Made by a program: the position numbers and the translations under genes
Notes under the pieces: model-generated
The model's input: only the letters and a program-made list of their open reading frames with translations
Database searches by the model: none
What the model was told of the DNA's origin: nothing
Shown: positions 42,881 through 51,450 of the stretch, piece after piece
Layout of the letters: every line of letters begins with the position of its first letter
Numbering within the stretch: the first letter of the stretch is position 1
Assembly: GCF_963677125.1 (NCBI RefSeq)
Contig: NZ_OY781882.1
Coordinates: 63,501 to 127,500 of the forward strand
Length of the DNA stretch: 64,000 bases
Source: an uncultured Desulfobacter sp.
Lineage (GTDB): Bacteria > Desulfobacterota > Desulfobacteria > Desulfobacterales > Desulfobacteraceae
Direction of reading: 5' to 3'

Positions 42881-44878
42881 TTAAAGCAGTTTCAGGTGCC
42901 AGTTCCAGGTTCCGGGGCGCGGCTTCATCCGGATACCTTTGGGTATATTTTCAAACATGTTGACGAGCATGACAAAACCTGCCTGTTTTAACTCTTGGGT
43001 TTTGGGCGACAGGTCCAGATACCAGTTGGGGAAAGTGTGGTAGGTCGCGTTGAACTTGCTGGTCCAGGCGACTTCCCCCATGGGGCTTTTAAAGCCTTTC
43101 CCGATATTCAGGTCCGGGGCTGCAATTCTTGATATGGCCACAGGCCAGTTCGCCCGGCAGACTGCGCCTAAAGGCAGGCTGCTGCATCCCGGTAAAGACA
43201 ACAAGGTTTCACTATCCAGTTCCGGACTTACAATGGCTCCCGAAAAACCTTTGCTCCTGAGCATTTCCACAGCAAGGCTATTTGTTATATTGCAGAAGGG
43301 CCCTGCCCAGATGTTCAGTTTTCCGGGATTATCAAACAAAGATATCTGCCAGGGGGAATTGAGCACAAAGTTTTTGGCCCCCTTTCTCAATGCGGTTTTT
43401 ATATAATTTTGACAGATTTTTTCCTCTTCGGGGAAAATTACGGGGTCCAGCCACAACCAGGCCCGGGCAAAAACTTTTATTCCATAGCTGTTTGCAGAAA
43501 TCCAGAAGCCTTTGTCATTATTTGTTTTTAAATTAGGCGGTGTTTTTCTGAATACATCCATTTCATGTATATCAGGTTGTTTTTTTCTTCGATGCGTTCC
43601 TGTCTGGCCTGGTAATTTTATCTTATCAGCTGCCTTTTGGTGGGAAGCAGAGTGGTTTGACGGCTTGATCGTTACTTTGGAAATTTCGTTCAATTGGGCA
43701 TTTAATTGTGATAATTGCGTTTCAAGTTCACGTCCCCTGCGGTCAATCATAAAAACCGCCGTGCCTTTGCGGGCACGCTTGCCTTTTGCCGCCGCTAAAA
43801 AATATTTCCCTTTTTTGGGGACCGCCCGGGTCACCTTCTGAATTTGGTGAAAGGTCTCTTCTTCATACCCGATACGCAAAAGATCTCCCGGCATAAGCGC
43901 TTCCCTTGAGATAAAATATGGGTTCTCAGGGTTTTTTATCCGCCCTAAAAACAGGCCGGACCCGGTATCCGAAGTATGGTCCAGAGGGTTTGAAACCCGA
44001 TGGGATAACAGGTTGTAATGGCTGCCCTGTCGGCCTAAAGCATACGCTAAAAATGACAGAGCCTGTTTTTTTTGATCCGGCGCATCCCGGAGCAGTTTAT
44101 AGGCCATTACCGTGTAGTAAACATAATGAGGGCTCTTTTTCCGGCCTTCTATTTTCCAGGTGCTGATATTGGGGATCTCTTTGAGCACCTTGGCCAGTAC
44201 GTCCGCTGACAGATCCATGCAGGAGAAGTACCGGGCCTTTTTCCCGTTCTGCTCATACAGACGCCGGCAGGGCTGAACGCAACGCCCCCGCAGTGCACTT
44301 TTTCCGCCAAACCAGGAACTCCAGTAGCATCGGCCTGACACAGAGTAACAAAGCGCACCATGGATAAACACTTCTAAATCCATGGGCCCGGGGGCCGCTG
44401 CAGCCATGGTCCTGATGTCATCAAGGCTGAATTCCCTGGGCAGCACCACCCTGGAAAATCCAGCATTTTGAGCGGCTTCAAGTCCGGCTGGATGGGTACA
44501 GTTGCCCAGAGTGGATAGATGAAGTTTGCCTTTGAATCCTGACTGTTCAGCAAGTGGGACCATGGCAGTGTCCTGGATGATCAGGGCATCGACGTCTGTG
44601 TGTCGTGCAAGCTTGTCAAGTATACGACGTGCCTTGTCGGTTTCGGATTCTTTAATAATAGAGTTAAAAGCAACATACACCTCAACCCCTTTTGAATGGG
44701 CAAGCTGGGTTAGCCTTGCCAATTCTTCAATAGAGAAATTGCCTGCTTCCATGCGGGCTGAAAATATTTTAAGACCGCAGTAAATTGCGTCTGCGCCCGC
44801 TGCTATTGCAGCAAGAAAAGAGTGTGTATCCCCGGCTGGAGCCAGGATTGTCGGTGTTTTTGATGGTTGACTGGTCAT
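42881..44878 (-). CDS. Peptidase U32 family protein (RlhA/TrhP-like)
   Basis: 665 residues. The N-terminus PTILAPAGDTHSFLAAIAAGADAIYCG is the U32 opening, and the segment HGALCYSVSGRCYWSSWFGG followed by RGRCVQPCRRLYE contains the four conserved cysteines of the family. The segment TWKIEGRKKSPHYVYYTVMAY is typical too. Members hydroxylate 23S rRNA (RlhA) or tRNA uridine (TrhP) in E. coli, probably with an iron-sulfur cluster; protease activity is claimed for others. The C-terminal 250 residues are less conserved and carry a second barrel-like region. The ATG at 44878 has AAAGG upstream. It precedes the sigma-54 gene by 24 nt. Confidence 0.85.
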   Translation of the reverse strand: MTSQPSKTPTILAPAGDTHSFLAAIAAGADAIYCGLKIFSARMEAGNFSIEELARLTQLAHSKGVEVYVAFNSIIKESETDKARRILDKLARHTDVDALIIQDTAMVPLAEQSGFKGKLHLSTLGNCTHPAGLEAAQNAGFSRVVLPREFSLDDIRTMAAAAPGPMDLEVFIHGALCYSVSGRCYWSSWFGGKSALRGRCVQPCRRLYEQNGKKARYFSCMDLSADVLAKVLKEIPNISTWKIEGRKKSPHYVYYTVMAYKLLRDAPDQKKQALSFLAYALGRQGSHYNLLSHRVSNPLDHTSDTGSGLFLGRIKNPENPYFISREALMPGDLLRIGYEEETFHQIQKVTRAVPKKGKYFLAAAKGKRARKGTAVFMIDRRGRELETQLSQLNAQLNEISKVTIKPSNHSASHQKAADKIKLPGQTGTHRRKKQPDIHEMDVFRKTPPNLKTNNDKGFWISANSYGIKVFARAWLWLDPVIFPEEEKICQNYIKTALRKGAKNFVLNSPWQISLFDNPGKLNIWAGPFCNITNSLAVEMLRSKGFSGAIVSPELDSETLLSLPGCSSLPLGAVCRANWPVAISRIAAPDLNIGKGFKSPMGEVAWTSKFNATYHTFPNWYLDLSPKTQELKQAGFVMLVNMFENIPKGIRMKPRPGTWNWHLKLL

Positions 44879-45031
44879 GGGCCTTTTATATTTTAGGTAT
44901 GGGTAATTCGTTTTTCATATTGCAATTTCAGGCAATAATGCCAAAATAACATTTTTTTGCCGTAAAAACAGGCCCGGTTAACATTTAACAGGACCAGATC
45001 AAAAGAAACAGCAAAATACTAAGGAGGATAA

Positions 45032-45361
45032 ATGTTTGCAATTCATGATGAAAGCGGTTATTCCATGCCCGTGGACGGCATTGAGATGAAAACCTTGGTG
45101 TATGGAGAAAAGACGCTTCTGGCTCGGTTCAAGATGACCCAGGGGGCTTTGCTGCCTTCTCACTCACATCCCCATGAGCAGACCGGATATCTTGTTTCCG
45201 GCCGCATCAATCTTTACATTGGCGGTGAGTGCCGCAATGCCGGCCCCGGAGATTCATGGTGCGTTGCATCCGGGGTCGAGCATCGTGCTGAAATTTTGGA
45301 AGATAGCGTCGCCATTGAGGTTTTTTCACCGGTACGGGAGGATTATCTGCCCGGAGCCTGA
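45032..45361 (+). CDS. Small cupin-fold protein
   Basis: 109 residues with a strong AAGGAGGA box. The cupin metal motif is clear: SHSHPHEQTGYLVSG in motif 1 (His-x-His-x3-Glu) and GDSWCVASGVEHRAEIL in motif 2 (His). Single-domain cupins of this type often bind a small ligand or sugar, or act as regulators. No operon partner is seen. Function unknown. Confidence 0.85.
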   Translation: MFAIHDESGYSMPVDGIEMKTLVYGEKTLLARFKMTQGALLPSHSHPHEQTGYLVSGRINLYIGGECRNAGPGDSWCVASGVEHRAEILEDSVAIEVFSPVREDYLPGA

Positions 45362-45411
45362 TGAATATAAATCCGTGGGCTTTTGCCGTCGCTTAAAATG
45401 AAAATAAGCGT

Positions 45412-45996
45412 TTACGTGTCAGGCATGCAAATTTTACAGGGTTTGTATCCCTGGGTTTCAGCCTCTTCCTTTGTGGCAAAATCCATGCTGCAGTTTTTGC
45501 CGCTGGCAAAATTACACTCCACTGTGTGGAAAACCAGGGTTTCAATGTTTCCTTTAAACTGAACGCTTTCACCAGTCGGTTCTTCGGTTTCAGGCGCTGT
45601 AAAGTCAACCGGTTGCTGGGGTTCTGTCGAAGGGGTCTCGGATTCTTGCTGCGCTTCTGGTTCCGGCTGCTCATCCTGATTGTCTGTAACTGCTTCTTCA
45701 GGTTTTTCAATTGGTTCCGGTACTGGTTCGACTGTAACCGCTTCACTTTCTTTTTTTTGTTTTTCAGCGTATTTTTCTATTCTTTCAGCGCCAAGTTCTA
45801 TCTCGGGCTCAACACTTTCTGCACAGTCGTCTGACTGTTTGAGGTCCTCAATGCCAAGATATACTGCAATGGCACCGCCAAGGATCATCAATGCAGGAAT
45901 AACCCCTGCCAAAAAATGTAAAAAGTTAGAAAAATTGAACGCAAAACCAGGTACACCAATGAGTAGTACCAACGCACCGATGATAAATTTTTTCAT
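45412..45996 (-). CDS. Membrane protein with acidic Pro/Glu-rich linker and Ada-like zinc-binding domain
   Basis: 194 residues. Two hydrophobic segments at about 3-20 and 25-50 are followed by a low-complexity linker rich in Glu, Pro and Gln (about 60-145). The C-terminus (about 147-194) resembles an Ada metal-binding domain: GNIETLVFHTVECNF, then NCSMDF, then GYKPCKIC, with four Cys in Ada-like order. The zinc-like domain is tethered to the membrane, so a DNA-repair role is unlikely. It could sense or bind metals or methylating agents at the envelope. Function unknown. Confidence 0.7.
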   Translation of the reverse strand: MKKFIIGALVLLIGVPGFAFNFSNFLHFLAGVIPALMILGGAIAVYLGIEDLKQSDDCAESVEPEIELGAERIEKYAEKQKKESEAVTVEPVPEPIEKPEEAVTDNQDEQPEPEAQQESETPSTEPQQPVDFTAPETEEPTGESVQFKGNIETLVFHTVECNFASGKNCSMDFATKEEAETQGYKPCKICMPDT

Positions 45997-46220
45997 ACAT
46001 CCGCTCCATAGAGTGTCTAATCAGCATTAATAAGGATCAGGATTTTAAGCCCCCAAGACCGCACGCTACCCTTTTTATTGTGAAATTTGCTGCATTGTCA
46101 AGCCAATGGTGCAAAAATTGTAATTATTGGCATTGAAAAGACGCATTTTTCCTTGATCCGATCTTGGGCTGGAGCAGACTGTATTGAAAGAAAAAGGGCA
46201 ATTCCTATGCAGCGTTGTCT

Positions 46221-46490
46221 TTAGGTTGATGGCGCATCAGCGTCCGGACTTCGACAGAGCATAATCCACCACATCCTAAATGCCATCAGGGCGTCGGCAT
46301 CTTCCTGTTCTTGGCATTTAAAAAGCGTTAAAGAGTATGCCTCTTCAAACTCTTCAGGGGTGAAAGTTAAATCATTTTGGTCAAGAATTTCCTGGCGTGT
46401 CCGGCTGCTCTCTGCTTTTACCAGTTTGTTTCTGAAATCATTGTCACTTTGTCCTTGCCGGATAAAGTTAAGGGCGTTTTGAATGGTCAT
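46221..46490 (-). CDS. Nif11-like small protein
   Basis: 89 residues. The start MTIQNALNFIRQGQSDNDFRN and the later LTFTPEEFEEAYSL fit the Nif11 domain (helix, then a F/ft-x-EEl segment). Nif11 proteins are leader peptides of lanthipeptide-type RiPPs or small proteins of unknown role in nitrogen fixers. Here the C-terminus (ADALMAFRMWWIMLC) is not a cysteine-rich core, and no modification enzyme is adjacent. The ATG has AGGAGA upstream. R2 copy c lies just upstream and should affect its promoter. Confidence 0.65.
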   Translation of the reverse strand: MTIQNALNFIRQGQSDNDFRNKLVKAESSRTRQEILDQNDLTFTPEEFEEAYSLTLFKCQEQEDADALMAFRMWWIMLCRSPDADAPST

Positions 46491-46508
46491 CTGATTCTCC
46501 TAAGGGTT

Positions 46509-46606
46509 TATAAGAAAGTTTGGGTACGTTACTCAGATCTTTCAAGCTTTGTTGTGGGCCGAGGCCGGGGTGTCGATAGACCAAGGACGGTCCGTGACCG
46601 TTATAT
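46509..46606 (+). repeat. R2 repeat copy c (98 bp)
   Basis: Third full copy of R2, with the same 98-bp length. The right-arm change CGGCCC to CGGTCC leaves a G-T pair in the stem. It lies 18 nt upstream of the minus-strand Nif11-like start. Confidence 0.85.
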
Positions 46607-46886
46607 AATGGAAGGTATTATACGCAAATAAAAATGCCAACACAACCAAGATGCTTGAATATCCTTCATACCGCTTAAAAACAAAGCCGTATAGTTATAT
46701 GCTGGTGTGAGTAAAAAAACTGAAGTAATGCTGTAAAGTCATTTGAAAGGATTGCCAAATGGTCTTAATTATATTTAATATGCCAGTGTAACATTGTTCA
46801 TAGCAGTGGATCAGGTAAAAATTACATACATTGGCATAATGGTGTTTTCTAAGAACAAACATTAGTCTTTCCGGATTAAAAAAGAA
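46607..46886. other. AT-rich gene-free stretch before the LD-carboxypeptidase gene
   Basis: 280 nt with no open frame of note. The promoter of the carboxypeptidase gene is probably here, but I cannot point to boxes with confidence. Confidence 0.4.
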
Positions 46887-47804
46887 ATGAATCAGTTGAT
46901 GAAATCAAACGCCGATCCCTTTTTTTGCAGTCTAAAACCCAAAGATGTTATTGGTGTGGCTGCACCATCGTCTATATTTGATGCCGATGCGTTTCACAAA
47001 GGGGTCCTGTGTCTTGAATCCATGGGGTTTGAAGTGCACATTCCCGACGACATATATAGTCGTCATAGATATCTTGCCGGTACGGACCGGCAGCGGGCAG
47101 AGGTGCTTAATTCAATGTTTGCCGATCCTGGGATCAACGGCATCATTGCGGCCAGGGGCGGGTTTGGTGCCATGCGTCTTTTGCCTTTGCTGGACTGGAA
47201 TGTCATCGCCAAAAATCCAAAATTGTTTATAGGATTTTCAGATCCCACCGCTTTGATCAGTGCCTTGGTGTGCAACGCAAGGATTTGTGCCATGCATGGT
47301 CCGAATTTGGTTTCCCTTTCCCAGGCCGATCAAAAGACATTGGATAGTTTTTCAAAAACCGTGACAGGCCGCTTTACACGTATTGATCTGCCTTCTGACC
47401 AGGTGATTGTGCCGGGACATGCCGCAGGCCGGCTTGTGGGTGGTAATCTGGCTACCCTGGTTCATATGATTGGGACTGCGTATCAGCCTGATTTTACAGG
47501 TGGTATCCTTTTTATAGAGGATGTGGGTGAACCGGCATACAAAATTGACAGGATGCTGACCCAGATGAAAATGGCCGGTTTGCTCGAAGGTATCAAAGGC
47601 GTCCTGACCGGGTCCTTTGAGAGCTGCGACAATGAAGCCTATATTCCCCAGATCATTAAAGAGGTATTTTTTGAGGCGAATGTTCCAATCTGTATGGGGA
47701 TTGGCGTTGGTCACGGTTCTGTGAACCTTTCCCTTCCCATGGGAATCGACGCCATTCTAGATGCAGACCATGCCTGTCTTGAATGGGGGCCTGTCGCACA
47801 ATGA
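46887..47804 (+). CDS. ldcA: LD-carboxypeptidase, S66 family
   Basis: 305 residues. Motifs fit LdcA: IIAARGGFGAMRLLPLLDW, nucleophile Ser in FIGFSDPTALI, Glu in LFIEDVGEPAYKIDRML, and His near GIGVGHGSVNLSLPMG. It removes D-Ala from the tetrapeptide of recycled murein in the cytoplasm. The next gene starts inside its stop (ATGA), so both are translated together. The ribosome-binding site is weak; ATG 46899 is an alternative start. Confidence 0.88.
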   Translation: MNQLMKSNADPFFCSLKPKDVIGVAAPSSIFDADAFHKGVLCLESMGFEVHIPDDIYSRHRYLAGTDRQRAEVLNSMFADPGINGIIAARGGFGAMRLLPLLDWNVIAKNPKLFIGFSDPTALISALVCNARICAMHGPNLVSLSQADQKTLDSFSKTVTGRFTRIDLPSDQVIVPGHAAGRLVGGNLATLVHMIGTAYQPDFTGGILFIEDVGEPAYKIDRMLTQMKMAGLLEGIKGVLTGSFESCDNEAYIPQIIKEVFFEANVPICMGIGVGHGSVNLSLPMGIDAILDADHACLEWGPVAQ

Positions 47805-48919
47805 AGTCCCCCGCGTTTCAAAATATTGATAATGCCATGGCTGGTGCTGTGGTAGATGGTGTGTTTCCGGGTGCAGTATTGCTGTGGGCGAGCAGAAACC
47901 AAGTGCTGTATCATAAAGCCTTTGGCGTAACGGACCTACGATTTGGGGAGCCTGTGACATTGAATACGGTGTTTGATCTGGCCTCTCTGACCAAACCCCT
48001 GGCCACAGCGCTGGCTGTGGCGGACTTAATTTCATCCGGGCTGTTATCCCAAAACACATATTTAGAGGACGCTCTGCCGGATGCCTGTGGAACAGATAAA
48101 GCCAAGATCTCCATTGACATGTTGTTGCGCCACAGGTCTGGTTTGCCTGCCCATCATTCATATTTTAAAATGCTTGATGCCCCTGTCCCCAGTATCGCGG
48201 CAAGAGAGCACCTGCGGCAACTGGTGCTGGCACAGCCCTTGGCTTATACGCCTGGAGCCAAGGAAATTTACAGCGATCTGGGGTTTATTCTTTTGGCCTG
48301 GGTGGTGGAGTATCTGTCCGGTTCCCGGCTGGACACATTTATTTATGATAAGGTGTTTTTGCCGTTACGTATCCACGATTTGTTTTTTAATCCAATTTGT
48401 TCTGGTATTAGAAAATCTGTGAAAAAAGACACGTCTCTTGTTTTTGCCGCTACCTCCCATTGCCCCTGGCGCGAAAAAATGATACTCGGGGAAGTGGAAG
48501 ATGAAAATGCTTGGGCTGCGGGTGGCGTTGAAGGGCATGCCGGGCTGTTTGGTACGGCCGCCGGGGTTCATCATATGTGTTGTCAAATTTTGCGTGCCCT
48601 TGAAGATAAAGAAGCCAACGTAATAAATTCTTCTGTCATTCGATGTTTTGCGGATAAAAATAATGGCATGATGCGTCCGGCAGGTTTTGATTCTCCAAGT
48701 GAAAAGAACGCGTCGTCCGGTCATTTTTTTTCTAAACGATCTATCGGACATTTAGGCTTCACCGGCACATCCTTCTGGATAGATCCTGATAACGGTTTGA
48801 TCGCAATACTTTTGACAAACCGGGTACATCCGAGTCGGGAAAATATTAAAATTAGGAAATTTAGGCCAATGCTTCATGATTTGATCGCATCTGCATATAA
48901 AGGAAATATACAGGTGTGA
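47801..48919 (+). CDS. Serine hydrolase, beta-lactamase (class C/PBP4*-like) fold
   Basis: 372 residues from ATG 47801, overlapping ldcA by 4 nt. The SxxK motif is in FDLASLTKPLATALAVADL, the YxN-like motif is in IYSDLGFILLAW, and a late HLGFTGTSFWID stands for the HTGFTG strand. No signal peptide, so it is probably cytoplasmic. It may act on a muropeptide or ester. Its coupling with ldcA suggests a recycling role, which is inference. Confidence 0.85.
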   Translation: MKSPAFQNIDNAMAGAVVDGVFPGAVLLWASRNQVLYHKAFGVTDLRFGEPVTLNTVFDLASLTKPLATALAVADLISSGLLSQNTYLEDALPDACGTDKAKISIDMLLRHRSGLPAHHSYFKMLDAPVPSIAAREHLRQLVLAQPLAYTPGAKEIYSDLGFILLAWVVEYLSGSRLDTFIYDKVFLPLRIHDLFFNPICSGIRKSVKKDTSLVFAATSHCPWREKMILGEVEDENAWAAGGVEGHAGLFGTAAGVHHMCCQILRALEDKEANVINSSVIRCFADKNNGMMRPAGFDSPSEKNASSGHFFSKRSIGHLGFTGTSFWIDPDNGLIAILLTNRVHPSRENIKIRKFRPMLHDLIASAYKGNIQV

Positions 48920-49032
48920 AACACTTTTATTCTTGTAAAAAAAATCTAAGTTTGTTAGCAATTATTTTTTAGCAGTATTTTTTCATCATCTATTGTTAGA
49001 CACAACTCCCAATTTTGTATGAAAGAGGACAA

Positions 49033-50079
49033 ATGAACTTTGTAACTGATACTTTGCTTGGGGCCTTTTCCAACGATTTGGCCATTGATCTTGGTACTGC
49101 AAATACGCTGGTTTATGTGAAGGGAAAAGGAATTGTATTGAGTGAACCTTCAGTGGTGGCGGTCAGAACGGACAAACGGACCAGGAATAAGGTGCTGGCA
49201 GTGGGGCTGGAAGCAAAGCGCATGCTGGGACGAACACCGGGAAATATTGTAGCCATACGACCCATGCGAGACGGGGTTATTGCTGATTTCGCAGTGACCG
49301 AAGCCATGCTCAAGCATTTTATCCGTAAAGTTCATAACAACAGAAAAACGCTGGTGCGTCCAAGGATTATTATTGCCGTTCCTTCCGGCATCACCCAGGT
49401 GGAAAAACGAGCGGTCAGAGAAAGCGCGGAATCCGCCGGTGCCAGGGAGGTCTTTTTGATAGAAGAGCCTATGGCTGCAGCAATCGGCGCAGGCCTTCCC
49501 ATTACGGAACCCACCTGTAATATGGTTGTGGATATTGGCGGTGGGACCACTGAGGTTGCGGTGATCTCCCTGGCCGGCATCGTGTATACCCGTTCCTTAA
49601 GAGTTGCCGGGGACAAGATGGATTCTTCCATCAGCCAGCATATCAAACGCAAATATAATTTGCTCATCGGCGAAAGAACCGCAGAAATTATCAAAACAAC
49701 AATTGGCAACGCCTACCCTGACCCCGAGCGTCTTGAGACCATTGAAGTTAAGGGCAGGGATTTGGTTTCAGGTATCCCTAAGATTTTGGCCATTGATTCT
49801 GAAGAGGTTCGGGTTGCCATTTCCGAGCAGATTGAAGCCATTGTTGAAACCGTTCGTATTGCGCTTGAACAGACGCCGCCGGAACTGGCCGCTGATATTG
49901 TTGATTCCGGCATTGTTCTAACCGGCGGGGGGGCGTTACTCAAAAATTTGGACAAGCTGCTCCGAGAAAAGTGTGGCCTTCCCATTGTCGTGGCCGAGGA
50001 TCCCTTGTCCACAGTGGCGCTTGGCTGCGGTAAATCTCTGGACAGCATAGAAATTCTTAAAGAAGTGGTCATCAGCTAA
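49033..50079 (+). CDS. mreB: Rod shape-determining protein MreB
   Basis: 348 residues from ATG 49033 with AGAGGA upstream; the frame opens at a TTG (49015). Actin-fold phosphate loops: LAIDLGTANTLVYVKGKGIV and MVVDIGGGTTEVAVISLAG. The adenosine part is GIVLTGGGALLKNLDKLL. It forms membrane filaments that guide lateral cell-wall synthesis. It begins the mreB-mreC-mreD-mrdA-rodA run. Confidence 0.97.
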   Translation: MNFVTDTLLGAFSNDLAIDLGTANTLVYVKGKGIVLSEPSVVAVRTDKRTRNKVLAVGLEAKRMLGRTPGNIVAIRPMRDGVIADFAVTEAMLKHFIRKVHNNRKTLVRPRIIIAVPSGITQVEKRAVRESAESAGAREVFLIEEPMAAAIGAGLPITEPTCNMVVDIGGGTTEVAVISLAGIVYTRSLRVAGDKMDSSISQHIKRKYNLLIGERTAEIIKTTIGNAYPDPERLETIEVKGRDLVSGIPKILAIDSEEVRVAISEQIEAIVETVRIALEQTPPELAADIVDSGIVLTGGGALLKNLDKLLREKCGLPIVVAEDPLSTVALGCGKSLDSIEILKEVVIS

Positions 50080-50084
50080 CAGTA

Positions 50085-50897
50085 ATGTTTTCCAGGCGGA
50101 TCATGATGATTGTCGGTGTGGGCTTTTTTATTGCGGTGGCACTTACCGTAATCGCCATGTCCAGCCGGGAGAACCTGCCGGCTGGTGGTGTTGAAAGACT
50201 CTCCATCACGCTTACCTCTCCTTTTCAGCTCGTGGCTTCCCGTATTATCGGTTTTACTGAATCGGTATGGCAGACTTACTTTTCATGTGTGCTTGCCATG
50301 GAAGAGAACCAGACGTTGAGACGGCAGTTATTAGAGGCCCGGCACACGGCCAATAGATGTAACGAGCTTGAGCTTGAAAATGCCCGTTTAAAAAAGTTTG
50401 TTAATTTCCAAAGTTCCGTGCCCGCAGCCTATGTGGCAGCCCAGGTGATTGCCCGGGATCCGTCTCCCTGGTTTAAAACTATTATGATAGATAAGGGTGA
50501 AAAAGACGGATTGATTAAAGGCTTGCCTGTACTTGTATCAGAAGGGATAGTCGGGCAAATCATTAAAGTGTCCCGTAGTTTTTCCCGGGTACTGCTTATT
50601 ACCGACCGCAATTCGTCTGTTGATGCGCTGATCCAGGAGACCCGGGTCCGCGGTATGGTTAAGGGCAATAATCAAGACACCTGTTCCTTTGTATACACGT
50701 TAAGAAAAGATGAGGTCCAACCGGGGCAGGTCATTGTCTCCTCGGGGCTGGACCAGGTATTCCCAAAAGGCTTGAGAATCGGAGCGGTACTTGATGTACA
50801 AAAAAATCATTCCCAGTTGTTCCAGGATATCACCATAAAAACTGCTGTCGATTTTGACAGACTCGAAGAAGTGCTGATATATAAGAATGCCGATTGA
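50085..50897 (+). CDS. mreC: Rod shape-determining protein MreC
   Basis: 270 residues. A short cytoplasmic start and one transmembrane helix (about 6-25) are followed by a coiled-coil stretch (about 70-105) and the two beta domains typical of MreC (VIARDPSPWFKTIMIDKGEKDG, VIVSSGLDQVFPKGLRIG). It links MreB to the periplasmic PBP complex. It begins 5 nt after the mreB stop. Confidence 0.93.
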   Translation: MFSRRIMMIVGVGFFIAVALTVIAMSSRENLPAGGVERLSITLTSPFQLVASRIIGFTESVWQTYFSCVLAMEENQTLRRQLLEARHTANRCNELELENARLKKFVNFQSSVPAAYVAAQVIARDPSPWFKTIMIDKGEKDGLIKGLPVLVSEGIVGQIIKVSRSFSRVLLITDRNSSVDALIQETRVRGMVKGNNQDTCSFVYTLRKDEVQPGQVIVSSGLDQVFPKGLRIGAVLDVQKNHSQLFQDITIKTAVDFDRLEEVLIYKNAD

Positions 50898-50915
50898 CAT
50901 GCGGATGCTGCCGGT

Positions 50916-51449
50916 ATGATAAACTTCGTATTTTTTTTCTTTTCCAACCTGATTCTGATTATTGCTCAAACCGTTGTTATTCCAAACTTTTCCTGGTTTT
51001 CCTACTGTTTCGATCTGATGATCATCAATGTGTTGTACCTAAGTCTTTTTTCCCCACACTACGGGGTGCCGTTCTGGATAATGATCATCGGCATCGTCAT
51101 GGACAGCTTGTCGGGTGCGCCGTTTTTCCTTCATACCACCGCATATCTGTGTATTTATCTAATTGTTTTTTTTCTGCGCCGACTGGTTTTTCAGCGCAGT
51201 GCCCTCTTTGTATTTATCGTCAGTCTTGCCTCAGTCTGCATTTACCAGGGACTGGTTATGTTCAGTGTTTTTTTGCTCCAGGGTCACAAGGCAATTACTG
51301 CTACGGATTACCGGCTTTGCGTTGGCCAGGTCATCTGGGCCGCTGTAGGTATTCCTTTTGGCGTCTGGTTTATTAAAACCATACACCAGAAGTTTTTATA
51401 TGCCGTAAAACAAACCCGTCGACACGTGGTCCGAAAATACAGGGGGTAG
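50916..51449 (+). CDS. mreD: Rod shape-determining membrane protein MreD
   Basis: 177 residues with five or six predicted helices and the MreD-type loop (FWIMIIGIVMDSLSGAPFFLHTTAY). It lies 18 nt after mreC and 1 nt before the mrdA GTG. Sequence conservation in MreD is low, so context carries much of the assignment. Confidence 0.88.
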   Translation: MINFVFFFFSNLILIIAQTVVIPNFSWFSYCFDLMIINVLYLSLFSPHYGVPFWIMIIGIVMDSLSGAPFFLHTTAYLCIYLIVFFLRRLVFQRSALFVFIVSLASVCIYQGLVMFSVFLLQGHKAITATDYRLCVGQVIWAAVGIPFGVWFIKTIHQKFLYAVKQTRRHVVRKYRG

Positions 51450-51450
51450 T

